Origin: Kocuria dechangensis
GTDB lineage: Bacteria > Actinomycetota > Actinomycetes > Actinomycetales > Micrococcaceae
Length of the DNA stretch: 64,000 nt
Reading direction: 5' to 3'
Assembly: GCF_014636775.1 (NCBI RefSeq)
Contig: NZ_BMEQ01000018.1
Span: forward strand, 25,036 to 89,035
This document shows, one piece after another, positions 8,652 through 17,570 of the stretch. The stretch's first letter is position 1; every line of letters starts with the position of its first letter. The notes below the pieces were generated by a model that did no database searches, was not told where the DNA came from, and saw nothing but the letters and a program-made list of their open reading frames with translations. The translations under genes were made by a program, and so were the position numbers.

Positions 8652-11600
8652 ATGCACCACGACGAACGTCGCGATCCTCAGCACATCAAGCAGCAGATCG
8701 TCGCCAACGTCGCGGCGAACGCGGAGCGCACCTACGAGCAGCTCCAGGCGGCGCGCGCGGGGGAGAGAAAGTGGCGAGCCCAGGCCGCCGCGCTCCGACA
8801 GGATCTCGACCGGCAGACGAAGAAGACCGGCCAGATAGCCCGCAACGAGCGCGAGCTCCAGCGGCAGAACCAGCAGCTCGAGGTCGAAAAACGTCAGCTG
8901 CAGACCGAGGTCCGCCAGCTCGCCCGCGCCCGGGACTCAGCCCGCGCGGATCTCGACGCGGCCAGGGCGGAGAACCAGCGCCTCACCGAGCGGCTCACCG
9001 AGGTCGAGAGTTCGAGGGGCTACCGGCTCGGCCGGGCAGTGCTCGCACCCATCGCCTCCCGCCGCACCGAGGCCGAGAACGCTTCCGACGGGTCCCGTGG
9101 CTCGTCATCGGTGGGACTGATGGAGCAGCCGCCGACACACCCCGCCGACGGGGCCGCAGGGGACGCGTCCGCGCACACGGCGACGGCCCCTGTCACGGCG
9201 ACGGACGAAGCTGAACGGCAACGGGCCGAGCCGTCGCGTCCCCGGCTGTCCGAGCTGTCCCTCGAGGAACTCCTGGCGCTGTTCGAGGGGGACCCCACCC
9301 CGGCGATGCTCGCCGCGTGCGTGAACCGCCTCTGGTACCAGCACGGCGCCATCAACCGGACCGCCGACCTGATCGAGGCCCACCGGGATCTCGTGGACGG
9401 CATGACTGCCAAGCAGCAGCAGCTCGTGGAGCGGGTGCGGGGCACTGCCGCCCTGCGGACCGGTGTCGCCCGGCTGGTCCCGCCGCGGGCCGCCGGGGCC
9501 GCCTACGTCGCCGAGCGCCGCCGGGTCCTGTACTGCGCCTACTCCACGCCGGTGTACCACTCCAACGGCTACTCCGTGCGCACCCAGGGCATCGTGGCCG
9601 GCATGCGCCAGGCGGGGATCGACGTCTCCGTGGTCGGCCGCTCGGGCTATCCCTGGGACGTCACCACGGAGGCGACCAAGCCCAAGCAGCGCCGCTGGGT
9701 GAACAGGCTCGACGGCGTCGAGTACACGCACCTGCCCGAGGGCAGCCTCGGCACCGACGCCCCGGACGACTACGTCCTCACCGCCGCGGACGCCTACGTC
9801 CGCGAAGCGCGCCTGCGCCGGCCGTCGGTCCTGCACGCGGCGTCCAACTACCTCAACGGCCTGCCGGCCCTCGTCGCGGCCCGGCGCCTCGGGGTGCCGT
9901 TCGTCTACGAGGTGCGCGGGCTGTGGGAGGTCACCGAGGCCTCCGCCAAGGAGAACTGGACGGTCACCGACCGGTACGCGGCCCAGTCCGAGATGGAGGC
10001 CTTCGTCTGCCGGGAGGCGGACGCGGTCCTGGCCATCACCCAGGAGGTCAAGGAGGAACTGGTCCGCCGCGGCGTGGACGCCGCCAAGATCGAGCTCCTG
10101 CCCAACGGCGTGGACCCCCGCGCCATCCAGCCCCTGCCCGTGGACACCGCCCACCGCAAGGCCCTGGGGATCCGCGAGGACGTCCCGGTGATCGGCTTCG
10201 CCGGCTCCCTGATCGGCTACGAGGGCCTGGACGTCCTCCTCCAGGCCGCCCGGATCCTGCGCGGCCGCAAGGTCGACTTCCAGATCGCCATCGCCGGCAA
10301 GGGCGGCGTGTACAACCAGCTCAAGGAGTACAAGGAGAAGCAGAAGCTCGGGCAGTCGGTCCGCTTCCTGGGACGCCGGCCCTCCGAGGAGATGCCCCGC
10401 GTCCTGAGCTGCTTCGACATCGTCTGCTGCCCCCGGAAGTCCCTGCCCGTGACCGAGATGGTCTCGCCGCTCAAACCGCTCGAGGCGTTCGCCGCCTCCA
10501 AGCCCGTAGTGCTCTCGGACGTCTCGCCCCACCGCACCCTCGTGGGCGAGCACGAGGAGCGCGGCCTCTTGGCAGCACCGGACAACCCCAAGGCCCTGGC
10601 CGACGCGCTGCAGCGGCTGATCGAGGACCCCGAGCGGCGTGCCGCCATGGGGCGTGCCGGACGGCTGTGGACGGTCGACGAGCGCAACTGGAAGTCGCTG
10701 GGGGAGTCCGTCCGCACCGTGTACCGCCGTGTGGTCGCCGCTCGGGAGTCCGCTCCGGGCCTGCCCCTCGCCGGCCTGCGCATCGGGCTGATCGCCGACG
10801 AGTTCACCACCGAGACCCTGCGCCGCTCGGCGACCGTCGTGCCCCTCGACGGCGAGCGCTTCGAGGAGCAGCTGCGCGCCGAGAAGCTGGACCTCGTGTT
10901 CCTCGAGTCCGCCTGGAACGGCAACGGGGGCCAGTGGCACCGGTCTGTCGGGTACTACTCCGAGGAGGAGGACGCCCGCATCGCGCGCCTGTTCGCGGTG
11001 TGCCGCAGCCTGAACCTCCCCACGGTCTTCTGGAACAAGGAGGACCCGGTCCACTTCGAGCGGTTCAAGCGCACGGCGGCACGGTGCGACCACGTGTTCA
11101 CCACGGACGCCAACATGATCGGCCCGTACCTGGACACCGCGCGACGCACCGAGGGCGGTCGCGCGGTCACGGCCTCCTCCCTGCCGTTCTACGCGCAGCC
11201 GGCCATCCACAACCCGCTGCCGGGGGCCCGTCCGGTGGAGTCCACCGTGGCCTACGCCGGGACGTACTACGGGGACCGGTACAAGGACCGCTCCGCGCAG
11301 CTGTCGAAGCTGCTGCACGCCGCCCGGCGGCACGGCCTGGCCGTCTACGACCGGCAGCTCGCCCTGCCGGACTCGCCCTACCGGTTCCCTGCCGAATTCC
11401 AGCAGGACGTGCGCGGCGCCCTGCCCTACGACGAGGTCATCGACAGCTACAAGGCGCACACCGCCAACCTCAACGTGAACTCGGTGGCGGAGTCGCCCAC
11501 CATGTTCTCCCGGAGGGTCGTGGAAATCGCTGCCTGCGGCGGCGTGGTGCTCTCGGCCTGGGGCCGCGGCGTCAGCGAGACGTTCGACGGGCTCATCCCC

Positions 11601-13325
11601 TCGACCAACAACGAGGACTACTGGGAGGCCCTGCTCGGGTCCTGGAGCACCGACCGCAAGGAGCGGCTGGCCGAGGCCTGGCTGCAGATGCGTGCGGTCT
11701 ACCGCTCCCACACGGTCGAGTCCGCCCTGACGATCCTGGCCCGCACCGCGGGCATCCCGGTGGCGGGTCTGCGCCTCCCGTCCTACGGCCTGGAGCTCGA
11801 CCCGGCCGACGCCTCGGCGGTCGAGACCGTCGCGGCCCAGTCCGTCCTTCCTGAGGTCGTGCTGCTGACCGGATCGGACCCGGACGGCACCACCGCCCGC
11901 CGCCTCGAGACGGCCGGGGTGGCTCGTGTGCTGGCGCCGGGGGAGTCCGGTCACTCCGACGTCGAGTGGTGGGGCCGGGCCCGCGCCGGTGTCTCGCGCA
12001 CCTGGGCCGAGGACCTGCTCACCGGCACGCGCTACGGCGAGTGGGGCCGGCTGATGTCCCGGCCGCTGCGCGACGGCGAGACGGGGCAGCCGTTCGCCCT
12101 GCCGGTCGACGGCCCCTCCGGCGCCGGTACCGACGGGCTCAACGGGCTGGTGCATGCCGACGTGCTGGCCTCCTGCGGAGGCGACCTCGAGGCGGCAGGA
12201 GCCGCCGAGCCGGTCTCCGGCCTGCTCCTCATCATCCCCGATCACGCCCCCGCCGTCCCGGACCGCGCGTCCGGTGCCGACGTGCCCGACGTCGCTGGGC
12301 ACGGGACGGTCCTCGTGGCCGGTCACGACCTCAAGTTCGCCCGAGCCTGGATCGACCACCTCCAGCAGCAGGGCGCCACCGTGCTGCTCGACGAGTGGGC
12401 CGACCACGCCCACCACGACGAGGATCGCTCCCGGGAGCTGCTCGCGCAGGCGGACACCGTGTTCTGCGAGTGGGGCCTCGGCAATGCCGTCTGGTACTCG
12501 CAGAACGTGCGTCCGGGCCAGCGGCTCGTCGTGCGGGTGCACGCCCAGGAGTTGCGTCGTCCGTACCTCCGGCGCATCGACCACTCGAAGGTCTCCGCGT
12601 ACGTGTTCGTGGGTGAGCTCATGCGGGACGCCGCCGTGCGCAGCCACGGGGTGCCGCGTGCGAAGACCGTCGTGGTCCCCAACTTCGTGCTGGCCGACGT
12701 CCTGGATCTGCCCAAGGAGCCCGGCGCCGAGCACGTGCTCGGCATGGTGGGCATGGTGCCGCAGATCAAGCGGATCGACCTCGCCGCTGAGCTCCTCGAG
12801 AGCCTCCTGGAGCGGGACGACCGTTTCCGCCTGCGCGTGAAGGGCAAGCGCCCGGAGGACTACGCCTGGATGGCCAAGCGGGAGGACGAGATGGCCTTCT
12901 ACCGTGCGGCCTACGAGCGCATTGACCGGCTCAACCGGAACCTCGGTGCCGAGGCCGTGTTCTTCGACGGCCACGGGGACGACATGCCGCAGTGGTACCA
13001 GGGCGTCGGCACGGCGATCTCCCTCAGCGACCTCGAGTCCTTCCACCTGACACTGCCGGACGGGGCCGCGTCGGGCGCCGCACCCGTCTCCCTGGCCTGG
13101 CCCGGATCGGACCTGATCTATCCGCGCGACTGGCTCGTGCCCTCTGTCCGTGCAATGGCCGAGCGCATCGCGGCCCTGGCCGAGGAGCCGGCTCTGCGGG
13201 GGTCCTTCGTGACGGAGGCCCGCGATCACGCCCGGGCGGCCTTCGACCGCGGGGCGGTCTTCGACCTGCTGGACCAGGCCCTCGCGGGACGCACTCTCCC
13301 CTCTGCAGCTCCCACGAACAGGTGA
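8652..13325 (+). CDS. Giant multi-domain glycosyltransferase (coil + GT4 + CgeB-like + further GT-B)
   Basis: A 1,557-aa protein. Residues about 25-115 are a Glu/Gln/Arg-rich coiled coil. A GT4 domain spans about 286-696 (RRVLYCAYSTPVYHSNG; donor motif around SPLKPLEAFAASKPVV). A CgeB-like module spans about 706-1030, with KEDPVHFERF near 795 and NVNSVAESPTM near 941. A stretch at about 1033-1200 resembles a GT2 fold but shows no Asp cluster. A last GT-B-like domain at about 1216-1557 starts GTVLVAGHDLKFA. ATG 8652 is chosen because AGGAG at 8640-8644 lies seven bases upstream. Several active sites on one chain suggest assembly of an oligosaccharide repeat, possibly with chain-length control by the coil. 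Confidence 0.8.
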   Translation: MHHDERRDPQHIKQQIVANVAANAERTYEQLQAARAGERKWRAQAAALRQDLDRQTKKTGQIARNERELQRQNQQLEVEKRQLQTEVRQLARARDSARADLDAARAENQRLTERLTEVESSRGYRLGRAVLAPIASRRTEAENASDGSRGSSSVGLMEQPPTHPADGAAGDASAHTATAPVTATDEAERQRAEPSRPRLSELSLEELLALFEGDPTPAMLAACVNRLWYQHGAINRTADLIEAHRDLVDGMTAKQQQLVERVRGTAALRTGVARLVPPRAAGAAYVAERRRVLYCAYSTPVYHSNGYSVRTQGIVAGMRQAGIDVSVVGRSGYPWDVTTEATKPKQRRWVNRLDGVEYTHLPEGSLGTDAPDDYVLTAADAYVREARLRRPSVLHAASNYLNGLPALVAARRLGVPFVYEVRGLWEVTEASAKENWTVTDRYAAQSEMEAFVCREADAVLAITQEVKEELVRRGVDAAKIELLPNGVDPRAIQPLPVDTAHRKALGIREDVPVIGFAGSLIGYEGLDVLLQAARILRGRKVDFQIAIAGKGGVYNQLKEYKEKQKLGQSVRFLGRRPSEEMPRVLSCFDIVCCPRKSLPVTEMVSPLKPLEAFAASKPVVLSDVSPHRTLVGEHEERGLLAAPDNPKALADALQRLIEDPERRAAMGRAGRLWTVDERNWKSLGESVRTVYRRVVAARESAPGLPLAGLRIGLIADEFTTETLRRSATVVPLDGERFEEQLRAEKLDLVFLESAWNGNGGQWHRSVGYYSEEEDARIARLFAVCRSLNLPTVFWNKEDPVHFERFKRTAARCDHVFTTDANMIGPYLDTARRTEGGRAVTASSLPFYAQPAIHNPLPGARPVESTVAYAGTYYGDRYKDRSAQLSKLLHAARRHGLAVYDRQLALPDSPYRFPAEFQQDVRGALPYDEVIDSYKAHTANLNVNSVAESPTMFSRRVVEIAACGGVVLSAWGRGVSETFDGLIPSTNNEDYWEALLGSWSTDRKERLAEAWLQMRAVYRSHTVESALTILARTAGIPVAGLRLPSYGLELDPADASAVETVAAQSVLPEVVLLTGSDPDGTTARRLETAGVARVLAPGESGHSDVEWWGRARAGVSRTWAEDLLTGTRYGEWGRLMSRPLRDGETGQPFALPVDGPSGAGTDGLNGLVHADVLASCGGDLEAAGAAEPVSGLLLIIPDHAPAVPDRASGADVPDVAGHGTVLVAGHDLKFARAWIDHLQQQGATVLLDEWADHAHHDEDRSRELLAQADTVFCEWGLGNAVWYSQNVRPGQRLVVRVHAQELRRPYLRRIDHSKVSAYVFVGELMRDAAVRSHGVPRAKTVVVPNFVLADVLDLPKEPGAEHVLGMVGMVPQIKRIDLAAELLESLLERDDRFRLRVKGKRPEDYAWMAKREDEMAFYRAAYERIDRLNRNLGAEAVFFDGHGDDMPQWYQGVGTAISLSDLESFHLTLPDGAASGAAPVSLAWPGSDLIYPRDWLVPSVRAMAERIAALAEEPALRGSFVTEARDHARAAFDRGAVFDLLDQALAGRTLPSAAPTNR

Positions 13326-13330
13326 TCACC

Positions 13331-13732
13331 ATGACCGAGCACGACGCCGAGACGCAGCCCGGCACCGATGACCAGGACGTCGCCGCCGTCCTGGCGGCGC
13401 AGGCCGCCGAGCTGGCGGCCCTGCACCAGGAGCTGATCAAGTCCTACGAGAAGGAGCTCGCGTTCTTCGCGAACCTCGAGAAGCGTGATCGGCAGGCCAG
13501 GGCCCACGACAACGCGCGCCTGAAGAAGATCTGGTGGCTGGAGACCGAGCTCCGCACGCGGCGCGACGAGACCGTCAGGCTGCAGCAGGAGGCCGACTCC
13601 CTGAAGGAGGAGACCGGCCGGCTGCAGTCCGAGCTGTCACGGACCCGTGCCGCCCTGCGGAACCTGCAGAACTCGGCCATGGGCCGGGTGCAGCGCTCGT
13701 ACTGGAAGATGCGACAAGGAGCACGACGATGA
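13331..13732 (+). CDS. Small coiled-coil protein between two large glycosyltransferases
   Basis: A 133-aa protein, almost entirely charged helix. Heptad-like Leu spacing from about residue 18 to 118 (AAELAALHQELIKSYEKEL; later QEADSLKEETGRLQSEL) predicts a long coiled coil, ending in a basic tail. It has no signal peptide or enzyme motif. A GTG at 13322 in the same frame would give a GTGA overlap with the preceding stop and is an equally possible start. The end overlaps the next gene by ATGA. By analogy with coiled-coil molecular rulers in polysaccharide systems it could scaffold or measure, but that is a guess. Confidence 0.75.
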   Translation: MTEHDAETQPGTDDQDVAAVLAAQAAELAALHQELIKSYEKELAFFANLEKRDRQARAHDNARLKKIWWLETELRTRRDETVRLQQEADSLKEETGRLQSELSRTRAALRNLQNSAMGRVQRSYWKMRQGARR

Positions 13733-16407
13733 GCCCCCTGAACAAGGCCGGCGTCGAGTACCGCAAGGCCAAGGTCCGCGACCGGCTGGCACAGCTGAAG
13801 GAGCGCGAGGAGGCGGTGCGCCAGGACCGGGCGTACTACCGGTCGGCGTACTTCCGCTCGCAGCTGGCCGCCGATCCGGCGTCCGTCCGCTGGACCCGTG
13901 CTCGGTCGCCGGAGGACTACAGCGCCCGGCTCGCCGAGGTCCTGCGCACCGACCTGGTCGAGGAGCTCGTCGCCCAGGCACGGTCGCTCCCCGACCACCT
14001 CGGCACCCGCAGCCTCGCGCCCCACCCCGCCCGGGTCGCCGTGATCGCGGACGCGTTCCTCTGGTCGACCTTCGACGGGACGGCCGACCTCACCTACCTC
14101 ACGCCCGAGAACTTCCGGGAGGTGGCGCCGCAGATGGACCTCCTGCTGATCGCCTCCACCTGGCGGGGACGCTTCGAGGAGTGGCACGGGACCTCGACGT
14201 CCTCGGGCATAGTACGGACCGAGGTGATCCCGCACTTCCGGTCCCTGGGCGTGCCGGTCGCCTTCTACTCCAAGGAGGACCCGCCCAACTATGTCCGGTT
14301 CCGCCCCCTTGCGCAGGAGGCCGACTACGTCTTCACGTCGGCCGCCGAAAAGATCCGGGACTATCTCGAAGACTGCACCGACGCCCGCGACGTGCAGGCT
14401 TTGACGTTCGGAGTCAATCCGCTCGTGCACAATCCTGTGGGCTCCCGCCGGACACGTCGGCAGGAAGTGCTCTTCGCCGGGTCCTGGCTCAGTCACAAGT
14501 ACCCCACCAGGCAGAAGGACGCCGCCGCGCTCTTCGACGGTGTGCTTGCGGCCTCACGGGACCTGTTGATCCTGGATCGCAACAGCCAGCTGGGTGACCC
14601 CAGGTATTTCTATCCCGAGCCCTATCTGCCGCACATCGGGCCCGGTGTAGACCATGCCGACCTCATGCGGATCCAGCGGATGGTGGACGTGCAGCTGAAT
14701 CTGAACTCGGTCAACGACAGCACCACGATGTTCGCCAACCGGGCGGTGGAGCTGCAGGCCATGGGCGCTCTGGTGGTATCCAACTACAGCCTGGCCGTCA
14801 ACGACCTCTTCCCCGAGGTGCAGCTCGTCGACGACGCCGCAGAGGTGCCCGGCATCCTCGACGCCGTTCAGGGCACCGAGCTGTACCGGGCGCAGATGAG
14901 CGGACTCCGCCGGGTCTTCACCGACCACCTCGCTTTCGACCGGATGGGCGACATCCTCCGCACGGTCGGCCTCCCGGCCCGTTCGAGCCGGCAGCGGGTG
15001 GCCGTCACCGCCGAGGAGATCACCCCGGCCGTCCACGCGGTGGCGCAGCGGCAGTCGCTCCCCGGGATCGAGGTCGTGCCGAAGCAGGAGCTCCGGCGCC
15101 GGCGGGCGGAGTTCGACGTCGTCGTCCCTGTCGATCCCCGCTACGCGTACGCGGGGCACTACGTCCAGGACCTGGTCAACGGCTTCGCCTACGCGGACGT
15201 CGACTTCGTGGTCAAGAACGGCTACGAACAGCCCGGCCGCGTGGTGTCCGTCGAGGACCACGAGCCGGTGGGCCTCGCCCACGACCGGCACCGCACCGCG
15301 CTCTGGGCGGACGGACCGGCCCTCGACCAGTACCTGAACGGCGCCGACATCGCCGGTTCGGGCTACTCGGTGGATCCCTTCGGCGTCGACACCGCTCCCG
15401 GCACCGGCGTGAAGGTCGCTGTCCGGGAGCCGGAGCTGACCGTCGTCGTGCCGGTCTACAACAACGGCATGCACCTGGAGCACAAGTGCTTCCGGTCGCT
15501 CCAGCGCTCCAGCATCTTCGACCGGATGGAGATCCTGCTCGTCGACGACGGCTCGACGGACGGCACCACGCCCCAGATCGTGGCGGAGCTGGCGGAGCGG
15601 CACCCCAACGTGCGGGCGCACTTCAACGAGCGCGGGGGCTCGGGCAGTGCGTCCCGGCCCCGCAACCAGGGCCTGGCCATGGCCACCGCGCCGTACATCA
15701 CCTACCTGGACCCGGACAACGAGGCGATCAACGACGGCTTCCGCGTCCTCCTCGAGCGGGCACGGGACCTCAGGCTGCAGTTCGCCATCGGGGACATGCT
15801 CAAGCTGTCCACCTGGCGCAGGTACGTCCACAACGTCGCCCTCCTCGATCCAGTCCTCGAGGACGACCCCGTGGGCGGCAAGCGGGTGCCGGAGGACGTG
15901 CTGCAGCAGATCAGGTTCCAGCCCATGAGCATCCAGGCCCTCGTCGCGGACACCGCGTGGCTGCGGGCCATCGGTCTGCACCAGCCCGTCGGCGCCCTCG
16001 GCCAGGACTCGATGGCGTTCCAGCAGATGCTCGGCCGGGCCCGCCGGATCGACACGGTGAAGATGCCCATCCACGTGTACTACGGCGCCGTCTCCACCTC
16101 CGTGGTCAACACCGTGGGGCCCGGCTTCTTCCGCAAGTACCTCCCGCTGGAGAAGGCCCGCTCCGCGTGGCTCCACGCCGACGGCCTGTACGAGGAGTAC
16201 TGCCGCACGCGCGCCGACGCCTACTTCCAGGGCTGGTTCGTCAACAAGTTCAACAAGAGCGTGGCCCCGGAGAACCGGGCCGAGTGCCAAGCGCTGCTGT
16301 TGGAGCTGGCGGCGTTCTACGACGTACAAGTGGCACCCGAGGATCCGACGGATGCCGGATCTCCCTTGGTCGTGCAGACCCGTGACACTACGGAGGGTGA
16401 CGCATGA
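13729..16407 (+). CDS. CgeB-like plus GT2 glycosyltransferase, large
   Basis: An 892-aa protein. After a short helical start, residues about 95-425 form a CgeB-like module with KEDPPNYVRF near 182 and NLNSVNDSTTM near 324. A divergent GT2-like stretch (about 440-560, FDVVVPVDPRYAYAGHYV) lacks an obvious Asp cluster. A complete GT2 domain starts near 569 with ELTVVVPVYNNGMHLEHK, followed by DDGSTDGT near 606 and YLDPDNE near 660, the expected nucleotide- and metal-binding sites. ATG 13729 overlaps the upstream stop. Organisation parallels the gene at 5315 with one extra degenerate module, which suggests duplication and decay. Sugar specificity is not readable. Confidence 0.83.
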   Translation: MSPLNKAGVEYRKAKVRDRLAQLKEREEAVRQDRAYYRSAYFRSQLAADPASVRWTRARSPEDYSARLAEVLRTDLVEELVAQARSLPDHLGTRSLAPHPARVAVIADAFLWSTFDGTADLTYLTPENFREVAPQMDLLLIASTWRGRFEEWHGTSTSSGIVRTEVIPHFRSLGVPVAFYSKEDPPNYVRFRPLAQEADYVFTSAAEKIRDYLEDCTDARDVQALTFGVNPLVHNPVGSRRTRRQEVLFAGSWLSHKYPTRQKDAAALFDGVLAASRDLLILDRNSQLGDPRYFYPEPYLPHIGPGVDHADLMRIQRMVDVQLNLNSVNDSTTMFANRAVELQAMGALVVSNYSLAVNDLFPEVQLVDDAAEVPGILDAVQGTELYRAQMSGLRRVFTDHLAFDRMGDILRTVGLPARSSRQRVAVTAEEITPAVHAVAQRQSLPGIEVVPKQELRRRRAEFDVVVPVDPRYAYAGHYVQDLVNGFAYADVDFVVKNGYEQPGRVVSVEDHEPVGLAHDRHRTALWADGPALDQYLNGADIAGSGYSVDPFGVDTAPGTGVKVAVREPELTVVVPVYNNGMHLEHKCFRSLQRSSIFDRMEILLVDDGSTDGTTPQIVAELAERHPNVRAHFNERGGSGSASRPRNQGLAMATAPYITYLDPDNEAINDGFRVLLERARDLRLQFAIGDMLKLSTWRRYVHNVALLDPVLEDDPVGGKRVPEDVLQQIRFQPMSIQALVADTAWLRAIGLHQPVGALGQDSMAFQQMLGRARRIDTVKMPIHVYYGAVSTSVVNTVGPGFFRKYLPLEKARSAWLHADGLYEEYCRTRADAYFQGWFVNKFNKSVAPENRAECQALLLELAAFYDVQVAPEDPTDAGSPLVVQTRDTTEGDA

Positions 16408-17570
16408 CCGGCAAACTCATTGTCGAGACGATCTTCTGCGACGCCGAGCTGAACCTCATGGTGCAGCGGACCTACTTCGCCCGGCTAAAACGGACGCTGC
16501 TGTCCCTGTCCCGGATCACAGTTCCCGAAGATCTCGACGTGGTGCACCTGCTGTACGTGTCGGTCGACAAGAAGCGCTGGCTGCAGGAACTGGAAACTCT
16601 CACCGGCCGGCTGAGCCGGACCTCCGCCGTGTCCTTCAGGGTGATCCCTTACGGCCATCCCTCGAACGGATACTCCAGCGGGGGACAGGCACACCCTGAC
16701 ACCGTCAAAGGGCCCAACAAGCAGCACCCGCTCCGGAACCACCTGTTCCGGTCGACGGGTGAGGACGTCGTCGACCGCCCGTACGAATACATCGCGCGGG
16801 CAACCCTCGACGACGACGACCTGTGGTTGCCCTGGCAGGCGCAGGAGATCCGACGCGTGTGCATGAACCTTGTCTCCGAGCCGGCGGATCAGGTCGTCGG
16901 TGTGGGCCTCCGAAACAACTTCATCGCATACTCCGACGAGGGCGGGGTGAAGGCGCAGTCCGTCGCCATGAACAGAATGCTGACGGGCAACAAGTTCTAC
17001 TTCTATCCGCCGACAGCTTTCGATCAGATCGGCACCCTCTCACCGTGGAACGTGCCCGAGCTGATGACGGTCAACTACCGGGAGCGCTACCGCAGAACCG
17101 GGGTGGACCTGCGCATCCAGGAGCACAACGTTCCTGGGTTCGTGTACATGCGGCGCGGGAACAATCTCTCGGCGCAGCAGAAGACCGGCTATGTCACGAC
17201 AGAGCACGGGGCTGCGGACTTCGCAGATGAGGCCGCCATGTACGAATCACTTGCAGCAGACCGCGTGTCCGGGATGATGCCGCCGCGGCCGATGGAGATC
17301 GACTACGGAATCGACCCCGCGCAGTACCGTATCTCGGTGCGCCGTCAAGCCAACGGCGACGTGTCCTTCTCGACCAATGTGCAGGAAGTCTTCGGCGGGG
17401 AGTCACGCTTCGCCTTCCATCTCTTGCGGGGAGTGGAACCGGTGCAGAAGCTGGGATACGGTGCCCGCACTTCCGGGGTCTTCCGGGATGCGCCTGCGAA
17501 CTGCCGCGTCAAGATCTACGTGCGCGCCGAGGACGGCCGCAGAGAGTCAAAGGTGTCCAACGTTGTCTGA
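16404..17570 (+). CDS. Putative rhamnosyltransferase-type glycosyltransferase
   Basis: A 388-aa protein starting in an ATGA overlap. The opening KLIVETIFCDAELNLMVQRT is followed by a GT-A-like region with the run ARATLDDDDLWLP (four Asp near residues 135-138). This resembles the bacterial putative rhamnosyl transferase family (PF11316-like), in which such a D-D-D-D-x-W motif binds the nucleotide sugar. The C-terminal 90 residues look beta-rich (RISVRRQANGDVSFSTNV) and may be a separate accessory domain. It belongs to the same coupled run as its neighbours. Third-position GC is visibly lower from here on. The family call is by motif only. Confidence 0.65.
   Translation: MTGKLIVETIFCDAELNLMVQRTYFARLKRTLLSLSRITVPEDLDVVHLLYVSVDKKRWLQELETLTGRLSRTSAVSFRVIPYGHPSNGYSSGGQAHPDTVKGPNKQHPLRNHLFRSTGEDVVDRPYEYIARATLDDDDLWLPWQAQEIRRVCMNLVSEPADQVVGVGLRNNFIAYSDEGGVKAQSVAMNRMLTGNKFYFYPPTAFDQIGTLSPWNVPELMTVNYRERYRRTGVDLRIQEHNVPGFVYMRRGNNLSAQQKTGYVTTEHGAADFADEAAMYESLAADRVSGMMPPRPMEIDYGIDPAQYRISVRRQANGDVSFSTNVQEVFGGESRFAFHLLRGVEPVQKLGYGARTSGVFRDAPANCRVKIYVRAEDGRRESKVSNVV

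Noticed and set aside
9105..13229. Very long open frame of 1,374 codons on the - strand
   Set aside because: It lies fully opposite the giant glycosyltransferase. Its composition (Gly, Val, His, Gln, Arg rich) is what a high-GC gene gives when read on the other strand, and it has no domain.
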